Source of the DNA: Sinotaia quadrata
Lineage: Eukaryota; Mollusca; Gastropoda; Architaenioglossa; Viviparidae
Assembly (NCBI GenBank): GCA_028829895.1
Contig: JALGAQ010000009.1
Location: 2,046,001 to 2,110,000, forward strand
DNA length: 64,000 nucleotides
Reading direction: 5' to 3'
Position numbers and translations under genes: made by a program. Of this stretch, positions 1 through 9,920 are shown one piece after another; the stretch's first letter is position 1, and each line of letters opens with the position of its first letter. The notes beneath the pieces are model-generated. The model did not search any database and was not told the origin of the DNA. It was given only the letters and a program-made list of their open reading frames with translations.

Positions 1-145
1 CTACCGAGTTTAGAATTTTATTATTAATATTTTACTCATGGTCATTGTTATCCTTATGTCCTAGGCGTAGTTCTTATAACATGGACGACAAGAACCCTTC
101 CAACATGCTGCAGAGAAATCACCGACGATCATTTTGTCACACACT
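1..145. other. Unrecognised sequence at window edge
   Basis: No coding or repeat signal was recognised before the Penelope-type repeat that starts near 146. Confidence 0.3.
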
Positions 146-240
146 TCCGTGACAAAGGTCTTGCCTTAGCGGACCGAAACGTTGGTTGAATAAAAATACG
201 CCGATTGTTACCAAGAGACCTTCTTTTACAATGACTTTTA
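146..240 (+). repeat. Penelope-type repeat end with hammerhead-like motif (copy 1)
   Basis: This stretch is shared almost base for base with 8566-8690. It contains GACAAAGGTC, a short loop, GGACC, then GAAACGTTGGT, followed by a common tail (ACGCCGATTGT..ACCAAG). The order of a possible stem II (GGTC/GACC), GAAA and a palindromic ACGT resembles the short hammerhead ribozymes known from Penelope-like retroelements. In this copy stem I and the first core bases are worn (CCGTGACAA instead of the expected core), so activity is unlikely. Confidence 0.5.
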
Positions 241-1439
241 CTTCGTTTGAAATGTATCCTTTCTAACCTAACCGTCACTGATCTTGCTTAGGCTGTGCGA
301 ATAGCGATTGCCTCAGTTCTTGTACCGTTGCTCCAAAATTTTTCCAATGTTCCATTTCATTTGCCCTAACGGTCATGACAATTTTACAGATCATTTTCGC
401 GTCTACCTCCTCGGATATCATGAATAGGTATTTTTTATAAGTTCTTGAGACGGAGTTAAGTTTTGCCGATACGAGCATAACGAAAAAATCGTTTTTTTGT
501 GATTTTTCCCCTTCACACAAACGTATAAATCTTATTTCATTCAAAGTCAGAAAACCGTTTGATATAGAACTTCACTTAATTGGATGCTTTCTTGACATAT
601 GAACTTGATTATGATTCATGGAGGAATAACCAGCCATATTTAAAGCGAAAAAAGAGACCCCTTTTTTCAAGGAATTAGAATAACAGTCTTCAGGATTGGT
701 AATTTTATCCCTCGGGCTATCCGACTGCAACAAAACCAATTTATCACAATGTGTCTGATGAGATGTTCATGCAAATCCCTGTGGAATCATTGACGATTGA
801 TCTAATTAGTTTGAGTTGCTCGCTTTCCAACTTACATCAGTTTTTTGACGTGAGGAACCGACAGTAATTGTTGCTTTGTATTGCTCGATAAAATTGAGCT
901 TAACGGCTGTTTATGAAGAAAAATAGAAAATGTACACATCCTATTGACTACATCTGGAGAATCTAATTGGTAGCTGAATTACTCGTTAATCGGATAATTG
1001 AAGAGAATATGAAAAAACAGGTTTTCTTTCATTGAATGTTGCTTCAACACTCGCTATTTGAGAAGAACCAACGCTTTCATCTAGTTAGGATTAGGTTTCT
1101 TGATTGGCGGAATGAGCGGTGATTGAACTGAGTCTAATTTGAACTGCATCCACAGAATGTATGATTCAAGGTTCGCTTTGAGGGGTCGCTAAGAGTTTTT
1201 GCCTGGCTCATTTTTAGCATCGATAAAATCATTGGATTATTTTAATAATTATTTGTTTCAGAAAATTGGAATAAAAATGACGAATTGTTCCTTGTTAAGC
1301 ACACTTGTCACAATTTCTCAACATGAGCTTAAAGGCTTTTCTATTCTGTTCTATCCTTTTCAATTCAGGTAGATGATCATCACACAAAGATCAAATAATA
1401 TAGAAGTGAGTGCTCGTCGATTGCCTTTTCAACGGGTTG
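241..1439. other. Intergenic sequence, nothing recognised
   Basis: AT-rich sequence with only short open frames. An 89-codon open frame on the minus strand (275-544) resembles no family I know and has no supporting splice or repeat context, so it is not called. Confidence 0.3.
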
Positions 1440-1905
1440 ATCGATTATCAATGTTATCCTTTTGTTGACAGATGGGTGTTGGATGACTTATATCGTGTTG
1501 AAATTAGATTGACATTCCCTTGCAAGTATTTGGTAGTTGAATCGTACCTTTCAAAGAAAACTAGGCATTTGGTAACATTCTTTAGTGATTTGTACCGAAT
1601 CAATGCGCAACAAAACATGGGTCTAATTCAGCCATGGAATAGCCGTAATCCACGGTAATGATACTGGTGAAATCGGAAGGCTTTTGTTGCCATTCATGCC
1701 GAGCACAAGACCGGTTTCTGGGTCATTACCCGTCATCAGTTGTACATACGTGCCTGATTCCACACACATAAACGTCCCAAGCATTTTGCCAATACGACCA
1801 CCTAAGGGTAGATTATTCATTTGCAGGCAACTGGTGGTTGAATCTTATGGATACATATGATAATAAACAAAGTATTTGGAATCCGATTATGCATTCTTTG
1901 GATCA
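1440..1905 (+). repeat. Foldback-repeat family, copy 1 (two arms in the same direction)
   Basis: Two segments match the arms of the palindromic repeats at 4530-4965 and 63450-64000. Segment 1523-1620 reads CAAGTATTTGGTAGTTGAATC, then a GTACCGAATCAATGCGC stretch. Segment 1816-1900 reads GGTGGTTGAATCTTATGG, then AGTATTTGGAATC. The spacer at 1690-1770 (CACAAGACCGGTTTCTGGGT then GTTGTACATACGTGCCTGAT) is the same outer sequence that borders the other two copies. No protein is encoded. It looks like a non-autonomous element or a piece of a larger repeat. Confidence 0.5.
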
Positions 1906-1936
1906 ATGGTATTTGTAATGTTAACAATAATAACAG

Positions 1937-1937
<1 letters not shown>

Positions 1938-1993
<56 letters not shown>

Positions 1994-2001
1994 TAATAAT
2001 A

Positions 2002-2046
<45 letters not shown>
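1938..2046. repeat. (AAT)n microsatellite with small interruptions
   Basis: Uninterrupted AAT units broken twice by ATAATAT variants. It directly borders the truncated 5' edge of the LINE A fragment at 2047. Confidence 0.95.
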
Positions 2047-2048
<2 letters not shown>

Positions 2049-2507
2049 TGGCTTGAGGTCAGTTGGAAGAACAAAACAACACTATACTGACGTCTGCAAA
2101 CGAGATATGAAAACCGGAGGCATCGACCTGGCAAATTGGGAAGAACATGCAGCGGACCGAAAGAACTGGAGGAACCTCATCACGACAGCTGCTGCAAACG
2201 TCGACCAAGACCACGTGAAGCCTCGGATCAAGAGAACAACCGGACAAAGCTCGTATCTACGAAATCAAGCACCTGTTGCCTGTAGTAACTGTGGAAAACT
2301 CTGCTTGTCAAGCCTAGGCCTCTACAGCCACAGACGACGGTGCAGTAAATAAAATAAAAGCAATCATGAAAAACATGGCGTGAATATATGTGTGCGAATG
2401 CAGAAAGGAAGAAACTGGAAGTACAGACTAAGGTGAAAGATAATTAAAAAATATCTGGGGTGACAAAGACCATAGTCATTCGAGAAGACTGACGGTAGCC
2501 AATCATC
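2047..2507 (+). mobile_element. LINE family A, 5'-truncated 3' fragment
   Basis: This is the end of a non-LTR retrotransposon. An open frame at 2053-2352 encodes the last 99 residues of the polyprotein and is nearly identical to the end of the copy at 27650-29610. It includes the [14 protein letters not shown] stretch and a final cysteine-histidine motif ([21 protein letters not shown]). The 3' untranslated part ends with CATAGTCATTCGAG..ACTGACGGTAGCC and runs straight into a long (AAT)n tract, probably the element's own tail. The 5' end is cut off inside another (AAT)n tract. No reverse-transcriptase domain remains, so the copy is dead. Confidence 0.85.
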
Positions 2508-3770
<1,263 letters not shown>

Positions 3771-4060
3771 CGATTTGAGTTGTGAACGCATTTGGTATTT
3801 CTTCGTCAGCTTAAATGCTACACATAGTTCATATGTTTTTCACAGTCAAATCAAAGTCAGGCCTTAGATGTTCAAAATATGGCGTTCGATGGTCAATGGT
3901 GGCACGTGATCTATCGATCGGTTGCATGCGGTCCATTTTAGTCACCGCTCCAGGGCAGTTGTAGCGCTTATGAGAGCACATTTTGAGCTCAAATAGTTTC
4001 TAATAGACCACGAATAGCTATTTCTTCGTCAGAATCTTACAAATTACACGCTTTGGCTAC
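3771..4060 (+). repeat. Dispersed repeat related to 43690-43990
   Basis: Shared words in the same order with 43690-43990: a CATTTGGTATTTCTTCGTCAGCT-like start, then a CATGCGGTC word and a GATCAATGGTGG-type word. Divergence is high, so the boundaries are approximate. The CATGCGGTC part also recalls the spacer of the inverted repeat at 7692-8040. Confidence 0.3.
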
Positions 4061-4529
4061 TCGCTTAGTACTCCATAGGTCACACAAATGCTTGTTTCTC
4101 TGACACACCATGGTCTGTTTGCAGTAAGAGCAGTTGTATGGCACCGGATTTGGATACGCTCGTTCAAATCCATGCCGGAAAATGCCCTTTCTTATCGCCT
4201 GCTGCGGTCAATCCAAACTAAACGTACATAAAAAATTTTGTGCATATCGAGATTGCTTCTATCGAAACAATTCTGAAACTGCATCTCTTTGAATTGGATC
4301 ACAACACATTGCAGGACGCTTGTGCTGGCCTCTTTTGTCTTGGCGATTCTTTTGAACATGTTGAAATATTCAATTGACGAGAATCTACTCTCAAGATTAC
4401 CGATATAATCTTAAAGAACAGCGGGGATCTTAAGCACTTGTGATACGGGACTCAATTCCCCCTGTTTGCATGCGCACCGATCTACACCTAAACACGACAC
4501 AACTACCGAACAATGAATAAGCAAACAAG
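4061..4529. other. Intergenic sequence, nothing recognised
   Basis: No coding or known repeat signal was seen. Confidence 0.3.
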
Positions 4530-4965
4530 GTATTTTTGGTGATTGAATCGTACAGGTACCTATGATTGCACACTAGGTATTTTGAATCATTCTTCTATGA
4601 TCTGTACCGATTCAAGCGCCTCAAACACATGGGTAAACAACCGTTTACCTCATGGTTTCTGATTCATCCATGTTTCGAGGCGCTTGAATCGGTACATATC
4701 ATTAAAGAACGATTCAAAATACCTGGTGTGCTATCAAAGGTACCTTTACTATTAAACCACCAAAAGATACTTGTAAATGAGTGTTTGTGACTCAGGTGGG
4801 CGCTTTGGTACACAAGCTCGGGAGGTTTTTCTGTGTGCAATGAGGCACGTATATACAACTCATGACGACTAATGAGCCAGAAACCAGTCTTGTACTCGGC
4901 CCGAGAGCAAATTAGGTGTTCATGCCTAACAAATTCATTTATTTACCAAATGAGAAATTCCCAGT
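4530..4965. repeat. Foldback (palindromic) repeat, copy 2
   Basis: The left arm (about 4532-4632) runs GGTGATTGAATCGTACAGGT, then CACTAGGTATTTTGAATCAT, then GTACCGATTCAAGCGCCTC. The right arm (about 4672-4772) is its inverted copy, with GAGGCGCTTGAATCGGTAC through to CCACCAAAAGATACTTG. The arms are about 100 bp with a loop of about 40 bp, so the single strand could form a long hairpin. Beyond the right arm (4835-4910) lies the inverted form of the outer sequence seen at 1690-1770 and 63465-63540. No transposase is encoded; a MITE or foldback element is the likely class. Confidence 0.7.
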
Positions 4966-5397
4966 AAAATTCCAATCAGTCAAGGAATCCAGCTTGTCTA
5001 TGTTCTCGACATCGAGTATGCATGATCGGATTCTCTTTTCCTCTCAATACACAGGATGACATAATGGAGCTGGTGCTATGGCAGTGGAGTCAATTTTACA
5101 TCGTTCCACTTCATTTGATTTGGAATTTCGCTACAACGAGCCCGTCATCGTCACAATCACTGTTTGTTCAAGCGCGAATAAAGAACTAGAACGATTTCAG
5201 CAAACAAGGTTTTACGGTTGCTGGGAGCGAAATTCTATTTAATTCTGAAAATATTATCGGTTAATCAGGAATATAAAGATTTAAACGAACTTTGCCACCA
5301 AGTTTGTCAACACGGATGCCCGGGAATCTGCGGTAAATATTCAATTAGAGGACGATAGAATGCCAATATTTCAGCAACTGCGAAATAAAAGACATTG
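4966..5397. other. Intergenic sequence, nothing recognised
   Basis: No coding or known repeat signal was seen. Confidence 0.3.
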
Positions 5398-5755
5398 CTT
5401 AATCTATAGAAGTCTATTTCGGCTGGATTCATCCAGATTCGAGTCCTGCTGAGATTCAGCATCAACGGTGGAATCAATAAGCGATCAACGATTGTCAATA
5501 TTTCAAACTGATCGATCGATTATGTGTCAGTGATAGAGTTGGCAATGAGACATTATTTTAGCCAATCCATCACTGAAACATTTCTAATCGATCGATTCTT
5601 AGTTATTTTTACTGTTAGTTATTATTACTATCCTAATTACACTGATTGTTCGCTTAATCATTCCACCGTTGATGCTCAAACACTGAATCTCCAACTTTAT
5701 TATTCAGCTGGACTAAAATCCTGATGACAGTAGCCGAAATAGAACTCTACAGATT
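5398..5755. repeat. Imperfect palindrome of about 360 bp
   Basis: The left arm carries GAAGTCTATTTCGGCT, GATTCAGCATCAACGGTGGA, AATAAGCGATCAACGATTGT and GATCGATCGATTA. The right arm carries the same blocks inverted and in reverse order: AATCGATCGATTC, ATTGTTCGCTTAATCATTCC, ACCGTTGATGCTCAAACAC and AGCCGAAATAGAACTC. The centre (5528-5580) is itself inverted, with GTCAGTGATAGAGTTGGC against GCCAATCCATCACTGAAAC. The right arm carries a small insertion. This is a foldback element unrelated in sequence to the 4530 family. Confidence 0.65.
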
Positions 5756-6284
5756 CAGCTTTTTCTTTAAATTAGAAGACGTAAATTTTATCAGCTCATC
5801 ACAATACAAAAGCTTGACATTTGTATCAGATAAATGTTAATTTCGAGAGCCTACTTCGTGTACATTCTCTAAGGCGTACTTCTTTGATTGTGTAACATGG
5901 CATCACAATCGATATTTTTGGGTGTCCTCGATATGATCTATTACTCCAAAGTCGTTGTACTCCCCCATCTAAGACATTTCTGGATGCCATAGATCGGTGA
6001 TTCATAGTAACTGGCGAGTAATTCCGTAATTGCCAGGAGTTCCTCGATCGCCGGTTTGGGATTCTATATTGTTGGCTCTCATCAGTCTAGAGGGACTATG
6101 GTGTTTGTCACTCCGGTTTGTCTTTTAATTTTCTTTTGGTTTATATATTTGATTTTCCAACATTTTCGATTTCTATTTCAGTTGGTCTGATTTTACTTAA
6201 ATTTCTTTCTTCTTTCCAACTATTTTCAAATGTAATGTAATGTAATTTAATTTTTTTTGTAAATAAAATGTTAAACTTATTGTC

Positions 6285-6286
<2 letters not shown>
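5756..6286. other. AT-rich intergenic sequence
   Basis: T-rich low-complexity sequence precedes the microsatellite. GGCTCTCATCAGTCTAGAGG near 6075 recalls GGCTCCCATCAGCCTCAAGAG near 49451, so a short dispersed repeat is possible. Confidence 0.25.

Positions 6287-6382
<96 letters not shown>
6287..6382. repeat. (AAT)n(ATT)n inverted microsatellite
   Basis: About 16 AAT units are followed directly by about 16 ATT units, giving a near-perfect 95-bp palindrome able to form a cruciform. Confidence 0.95.
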
Positions 6383-6710
6383 GTTATTAATGTTATTCTT
6401 TTATTGTCATTGTCTTTAGCTACAATTATTCATCCCGTTGAAATTTATTTACATTCAATAGTTTTCCATAACGTTTATGTTTTATTTAATGAATTGTCGT
6501 CTATGACTGTAGAGGCCTATACTAGATAAGCATATTTGGCGAAGGTTACCCAGACGGACTGGGTGTCCTCAAGGTCATGGTCTCCAAAATGACCTTGAGC
6601 AATTAAAAAGTAGTAAAATATAGAAGAATGATAGAGATATCCGAAAGAAATGAGATATGAATGTTATGAACCGGTTGAAAAACCTAATACTAACAATATA
6701 AATTAATTTT

Positions 6711-6820
6711 AACCTAAACCTAACCCTAATACTAACCCTATTTCTAACCCTAATTCTAATCCTAACCCTAATTCTAACCCTGAACCTTACGCTAATTCTA
6801 ACCCTAACCCTAATCCCTAA
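6711..6820. repeat. Degenerate telomere-like (CCCTAA)n tract
   Basis: At least ten CCTAAC/CCCTAA-type units with variants (TACTAAC, TTCTAAC, TTCTAAT) fill about 110 bp. TTAGGG is the usual animal telomere unit. The tract lies in ordinary sequence, so it is interstitial and decayed. An arginine-valine-rich frame on the minus strand across it is only the repeat translated. Confidence 0.85.
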
Positions 6821-6841
6821 CAAAAGATTTATAATAATATT

Positions 6842-7078
6842 TTAATGGATTTTGCTTTTATTAGAAAGAACGCTCAATTTGGTGCACACTGTTACCAAAT
6901 TTATGCGGCAAAAGTGAATTAAAAAAATTTGACCACCCCGGCCGGGTGTGTAACTGTGGCTAATATCACTAATGATAGCTTCGGTTACAATGGTTTCGAT
7001 CTTGTCTGAGTGGTGCTCTCTTATCCTCCTTGACAGATGCCTAGTTTTACGGCCCACATATATCGTATAAAGCATCAA
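6842..7078 (-). mobile_element. Penelope-like GIY-YIG endonuclease fragment
   Basis: The minus-strand frame encodes MLYTIYVGRKTRHLSRRIRE and then HH. The YVGR-T-R-L--RI-EH pattern is the start of the GIY-YIG endonuclease domain at the C-terminus of Penelope-like retroelements. Only the first catalytic block is clear; the rest of the frame does not continue the domain recognisably. No reverse transcriptase is seen next to it. Repeat ends typical of such elements occur at 146-240 and 8566-8690 but on the other strand, so they are not obviously from the same copy. Confidence 0.55.
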
Positions 7079-7691
7079 GAAGACATGTATATATCACCAT
7101 AGATAGGTCGAGGATCACTATCTTATCCATGGGAGACAGCACTGTATGGTAATAGCCAGACTATAAAGGGATACGCTGTGTAATAACCGTCTTAATGAAT
7201 GGTATAAAAGGTGTCTGACGCATTCTAGAGTTTAAATAAAAAGCTTACGTCAAACTGTCATTACTTCCGGTTGAAGGCTCTTAATAACAAAACTTTCTGA
7301 AAATTAAATTATTCAACTTATTGTTTTCGTACACTGAATGTAGTTAATTGGCACACTTTATCACCGGCTGAGGCTGCCCCATAATCCAAATGCTATACTT
7401 CGTGTTCACAGATTTCTGCTCTTGTGGAAGACATCCTACTTATTTCATTTTAGATACAGATATTTTGAATGCAGTTCTCATCGAAATGACCCTTTCAAGT
7501 CTTGGCAAGGGCTTTAATTCTGGATTAACTAAGTCACATGTAACCACAATACTGGTAACGAAAATGAATGAAGGGATTTCCATTGGACAAAAACAGCTTC
7601 CAGTGTACTTCGATAAACAAGGACAGTGAAAGACAAAAATGATGAAAAACAGCCATGCAGTATTGGGTGATATGTAACTATTATTTTTGAT
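7079..7691. other. Intergenic sequence, nothing recognised
   Basis: Short open frames only; none resembles a known protein. Confidence 0.3.
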
Positions 7692-8040
7692 GAATAAAGC
7701 AGTATACAGCTACTCTTCCTCAGTTCTAAACATAGCACAGGTTTTCATCTTCGTGAGTACAGAAGCTTGACCGTAACATAATAACATCGTTCATTCTCAA
7801 CTTACAAGTGTAAAGTGTTGATCGAATCATGACTCAAGTGACACAGAGGCGTTTGGTTGGCTAGCCATCGAAACAAAGAACCAGGCAAGTTGGATCATGC
7901 GGGTCAATCTTTTCTGGCAACAGTGACGGTGATCGATTTTTGATTGCGATAGCTTCTGCGATTGGTCAGGCTTCCGTACTCACGAAGATAAGAACCTGTG
8001 CTACGTTTAGAACTGCGGAAGAGTAACTGAATACACTTGT
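7692..8040. repeat. Inverted repeat with about 75-bp arms
   Basis: The left arm (7692-7768) contains ACTCTTCCTCAGTTCTAAAC, ATAGCACAGGTT and ATCTTCGTGAGTACAGAAGC. The right arm (7966-8038) is its inverted copy, including GCTTCCGTACTCACGAAGAT, AACCTGTGCTACGTTTAGAA and CTGCGGAAGAGT. The spacer is about 200 bp and includes a CATGCGGGTCAATC word also found in the 3771 and 43690 repeats. No protein is encoded. It is probably a non-autonomous DNA element. Confidence 0.65.
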
Positions 8041-8159
8041 GTACTTCTAATTTCGCTGTTCTCTATTGAGATATAATGGGAATATTTCAACAATTTCTAT
8101 ATAGCAGTATTGTTAGTAAAATAATAATTGACTTAAGTAAAGTGCTAATACTACCAGCT

Positions 8160-8420
8160 TCGTGTCTAAATCTTAATCACGCGCGGCCTTCGATTCGGTC
8201 ACATCAAAAAACACCACTCAGTTACATGTGATTCCGATACGAGTAATAAAGACGCAGGTGATGTGTTCAACTGGAGAAAAAACAATGGGCTTGAAATGTA
8301 ACGACAGTGAAAAAGAACATGCTGGATGAACATCCTCTTTTTGTAATATTGGAAAAAAGTGTAACTTGCTGAAAATGCATCCCATTTGTGATAAATAAAG
8401 CATTATTATTATTTTTATTA
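8160..8420 (+). repeat. Dispersed repeat family K, copy 1
   Basis: It begins GCGCGGCCTTCGATTCGGTC and ends ATCCCATTTGTGATAAATAAAGCATTATTATT. The same ends occur at 27265-27345 (start) and 29611-29820 (end), with a middle-like match at 31865-31990. The AATAAA-type signal just before a short repeat tail suggests the 3' end of a retroposon. No coding region was found. Confidence 0.5.
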
Positions 8421-8565
8421 TTAACAAAGAACACGTTTGATTGTGCATACGGGTTGAAAAGCCCCTTCAGCCATTTTTACGCTGATTCTATACATTCATA
8501 ACATGGCTATAAACTGCATTAACGTATTTCTAGAAAAAAGAAAACTTGAGAGTTAATCAATTTTT

Positions 8566-8690
8566 ACCTTGACAAAGGTCTTGCAGTAGCAGACCGAAAC
8601 GTTGGTAAAATAATACAATACGCCGATTGTCACCAAGCCTCCTTGTTTTACAATGACATCTCAATCGGTTACAAGCATTTTTAAACTTAT
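8566..8690 (+). repeat. Penelope-type repeat end with hammerhead-like fold (copy 2)
   Basis: Bases 8566-8606 can fold as a short hammerhead: stem I ACC/GGT, core TTGACAA where CTGANGA is expected, stem II AGGTCT/AGACC around a loop, then GAAA, palindromic stem III ACGT and a T before stem I closes. Two core positions differ by transitions. The common tail after it (ACGCCGATTGTCACCAAG) matches 194-224. Hammerheads of this dimer-type shape with a short stem III are known from Penelope-like elements. Confidence 0.55.
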
Positions 8691-9766
8691 TAATTTTTTA
8701 AACGTATTTGCTGGTGAAAGAAGCTCATTAGATGGGTGTTATATTATATAACCTGCATTTAATAAAAACAATTCGAACACGCTTATATTTATGGAGATTC
8801 GACCTTGATTTCTTATCTGATAAACAATTTCCAATTCTCACTGGCCTGAGTTGAAAGAGTTATTTGTCTTCCAGTAGAAACAATAACCTGAAAGTATTTT
8901 ATTTACGCGGCTGATCTCAATCAAAACAAAGATAATGTTCAAGTTAGAAATGTTATGACAACCAGAATAAACAAAACAATTGCAAAACAATTCGCGTAAA
9001 TTTTATACCAAAAATAAATTCCAAGGTTTTATATTTTCCCATCATCTTTTGTCAGGGTTATAGATCGATTCATATAGCAGCATCCTAATGATGGAAAATT
9101 GAATAAGCGTGTACTCTTCCACCGATAGGAACAAAATGTTGTTTGACATTCACTAATCTTTCTGACAAAGATGAAGCAATTAGGTTGCCTTTATTTTCAC
9201 AGTTACTTTAATTTTCCACCGATTATATAATATCTTGAATGCTATGGCCTAGAGGTCAAATGTTCTGATACTAAGATACTCAATCATAATTCAAGCCCAT
9301 CCACATTGATAGAATCTGTAGCGACCCCAATGCCAGTCCGCAGAAGGGACTCGAACGAAGCAATCCTTGACAAACCTCGGAGCTCTGTGGTTTACTGGTG
9401 TGATTGTGGTTGAGCTGAATTCAATTGACGAACCATTCGTTATTCAACTCACTTTGTTATGACACATCAGTGAATCCAGGAGAAGAACAGCTGTTTTACC
9501 CACTTTACACTGATCGTGAAAGAGCTTCCCACACAAGCATGATTCAGTCAGCTCTCCGGTATAAAAATGAACGATAGCAATCACGAAGCAGGATTCGTAT
9601 CGATTGAGTCATATAAACATCTGAATCCGAATGTCAGCACTATATTTTTTATCAAGTCATCCAAATCATTAAAGGTGCAAAAGGGTAAAGTGATTAGATT
9701 CAGACATGGGTTAATTAGTCTTATAAATTGCCACCCGCATCTCTATATCCCAAAAATCGTTTCACC
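8691..9766. other. Intergenic sequence, nothing firm
   Basis: A tRNA-like stretch near 9240-9295 (GGCCTAGAGGTCAAATG) may be SINE debris. No gene was seen. Confidence 0.25.
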
Positions 9767-9767
9767 C

Positions 9768-9903
9768 TCCAAGCAGCGCAGCCAGTGTTCTTCAAGCTTT
9801 TCCATCCATGTTATCCATTGCGTCAGATCGTGTGGTGCCGAAGATACATCATTTGCAGGAATTTCCTCACAGACTTGTGCTGACCTAGCTACGGAGGCTA
9901 CAA
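9768..9903 (-). CDS. Possible exon of an unrecognised minus-strand gene
   Basis: After a CATTGTAG acceptor the minus strand reads open for about 45 codons: ASVARSAQVCEEIPANDVSS, then a block with HDLTQWITWMEKLEEHW and LRCLEG, before a GGTGAAAC that could serve as a donor. The composition (acidic, tryptophan-containing, little low complexity) looks more like real protein than chance sequence. I do not recognise the family. A plus-strand frame of 117 codons (9567-9920) covers the same bases and looks less protein-like. No neighbouring exons were found, so this may also be transposon debris. Confidence 0.25.
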
Positions 9904-9920
9904 TGAATGGACTAGAATAG

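Noticed and set aside
6575..6823. Arginine-valine-rich minus-strand frame of 82 codons
   Set aside because: It is the degenerate CCCTAA tract read in frame, not a gene.
9567..9920. 117-codon plus-strand open frame as a gene
   Set aside because: Composition is ordinary and it matches nothing; the minus strand over part of it looks more protein-like.
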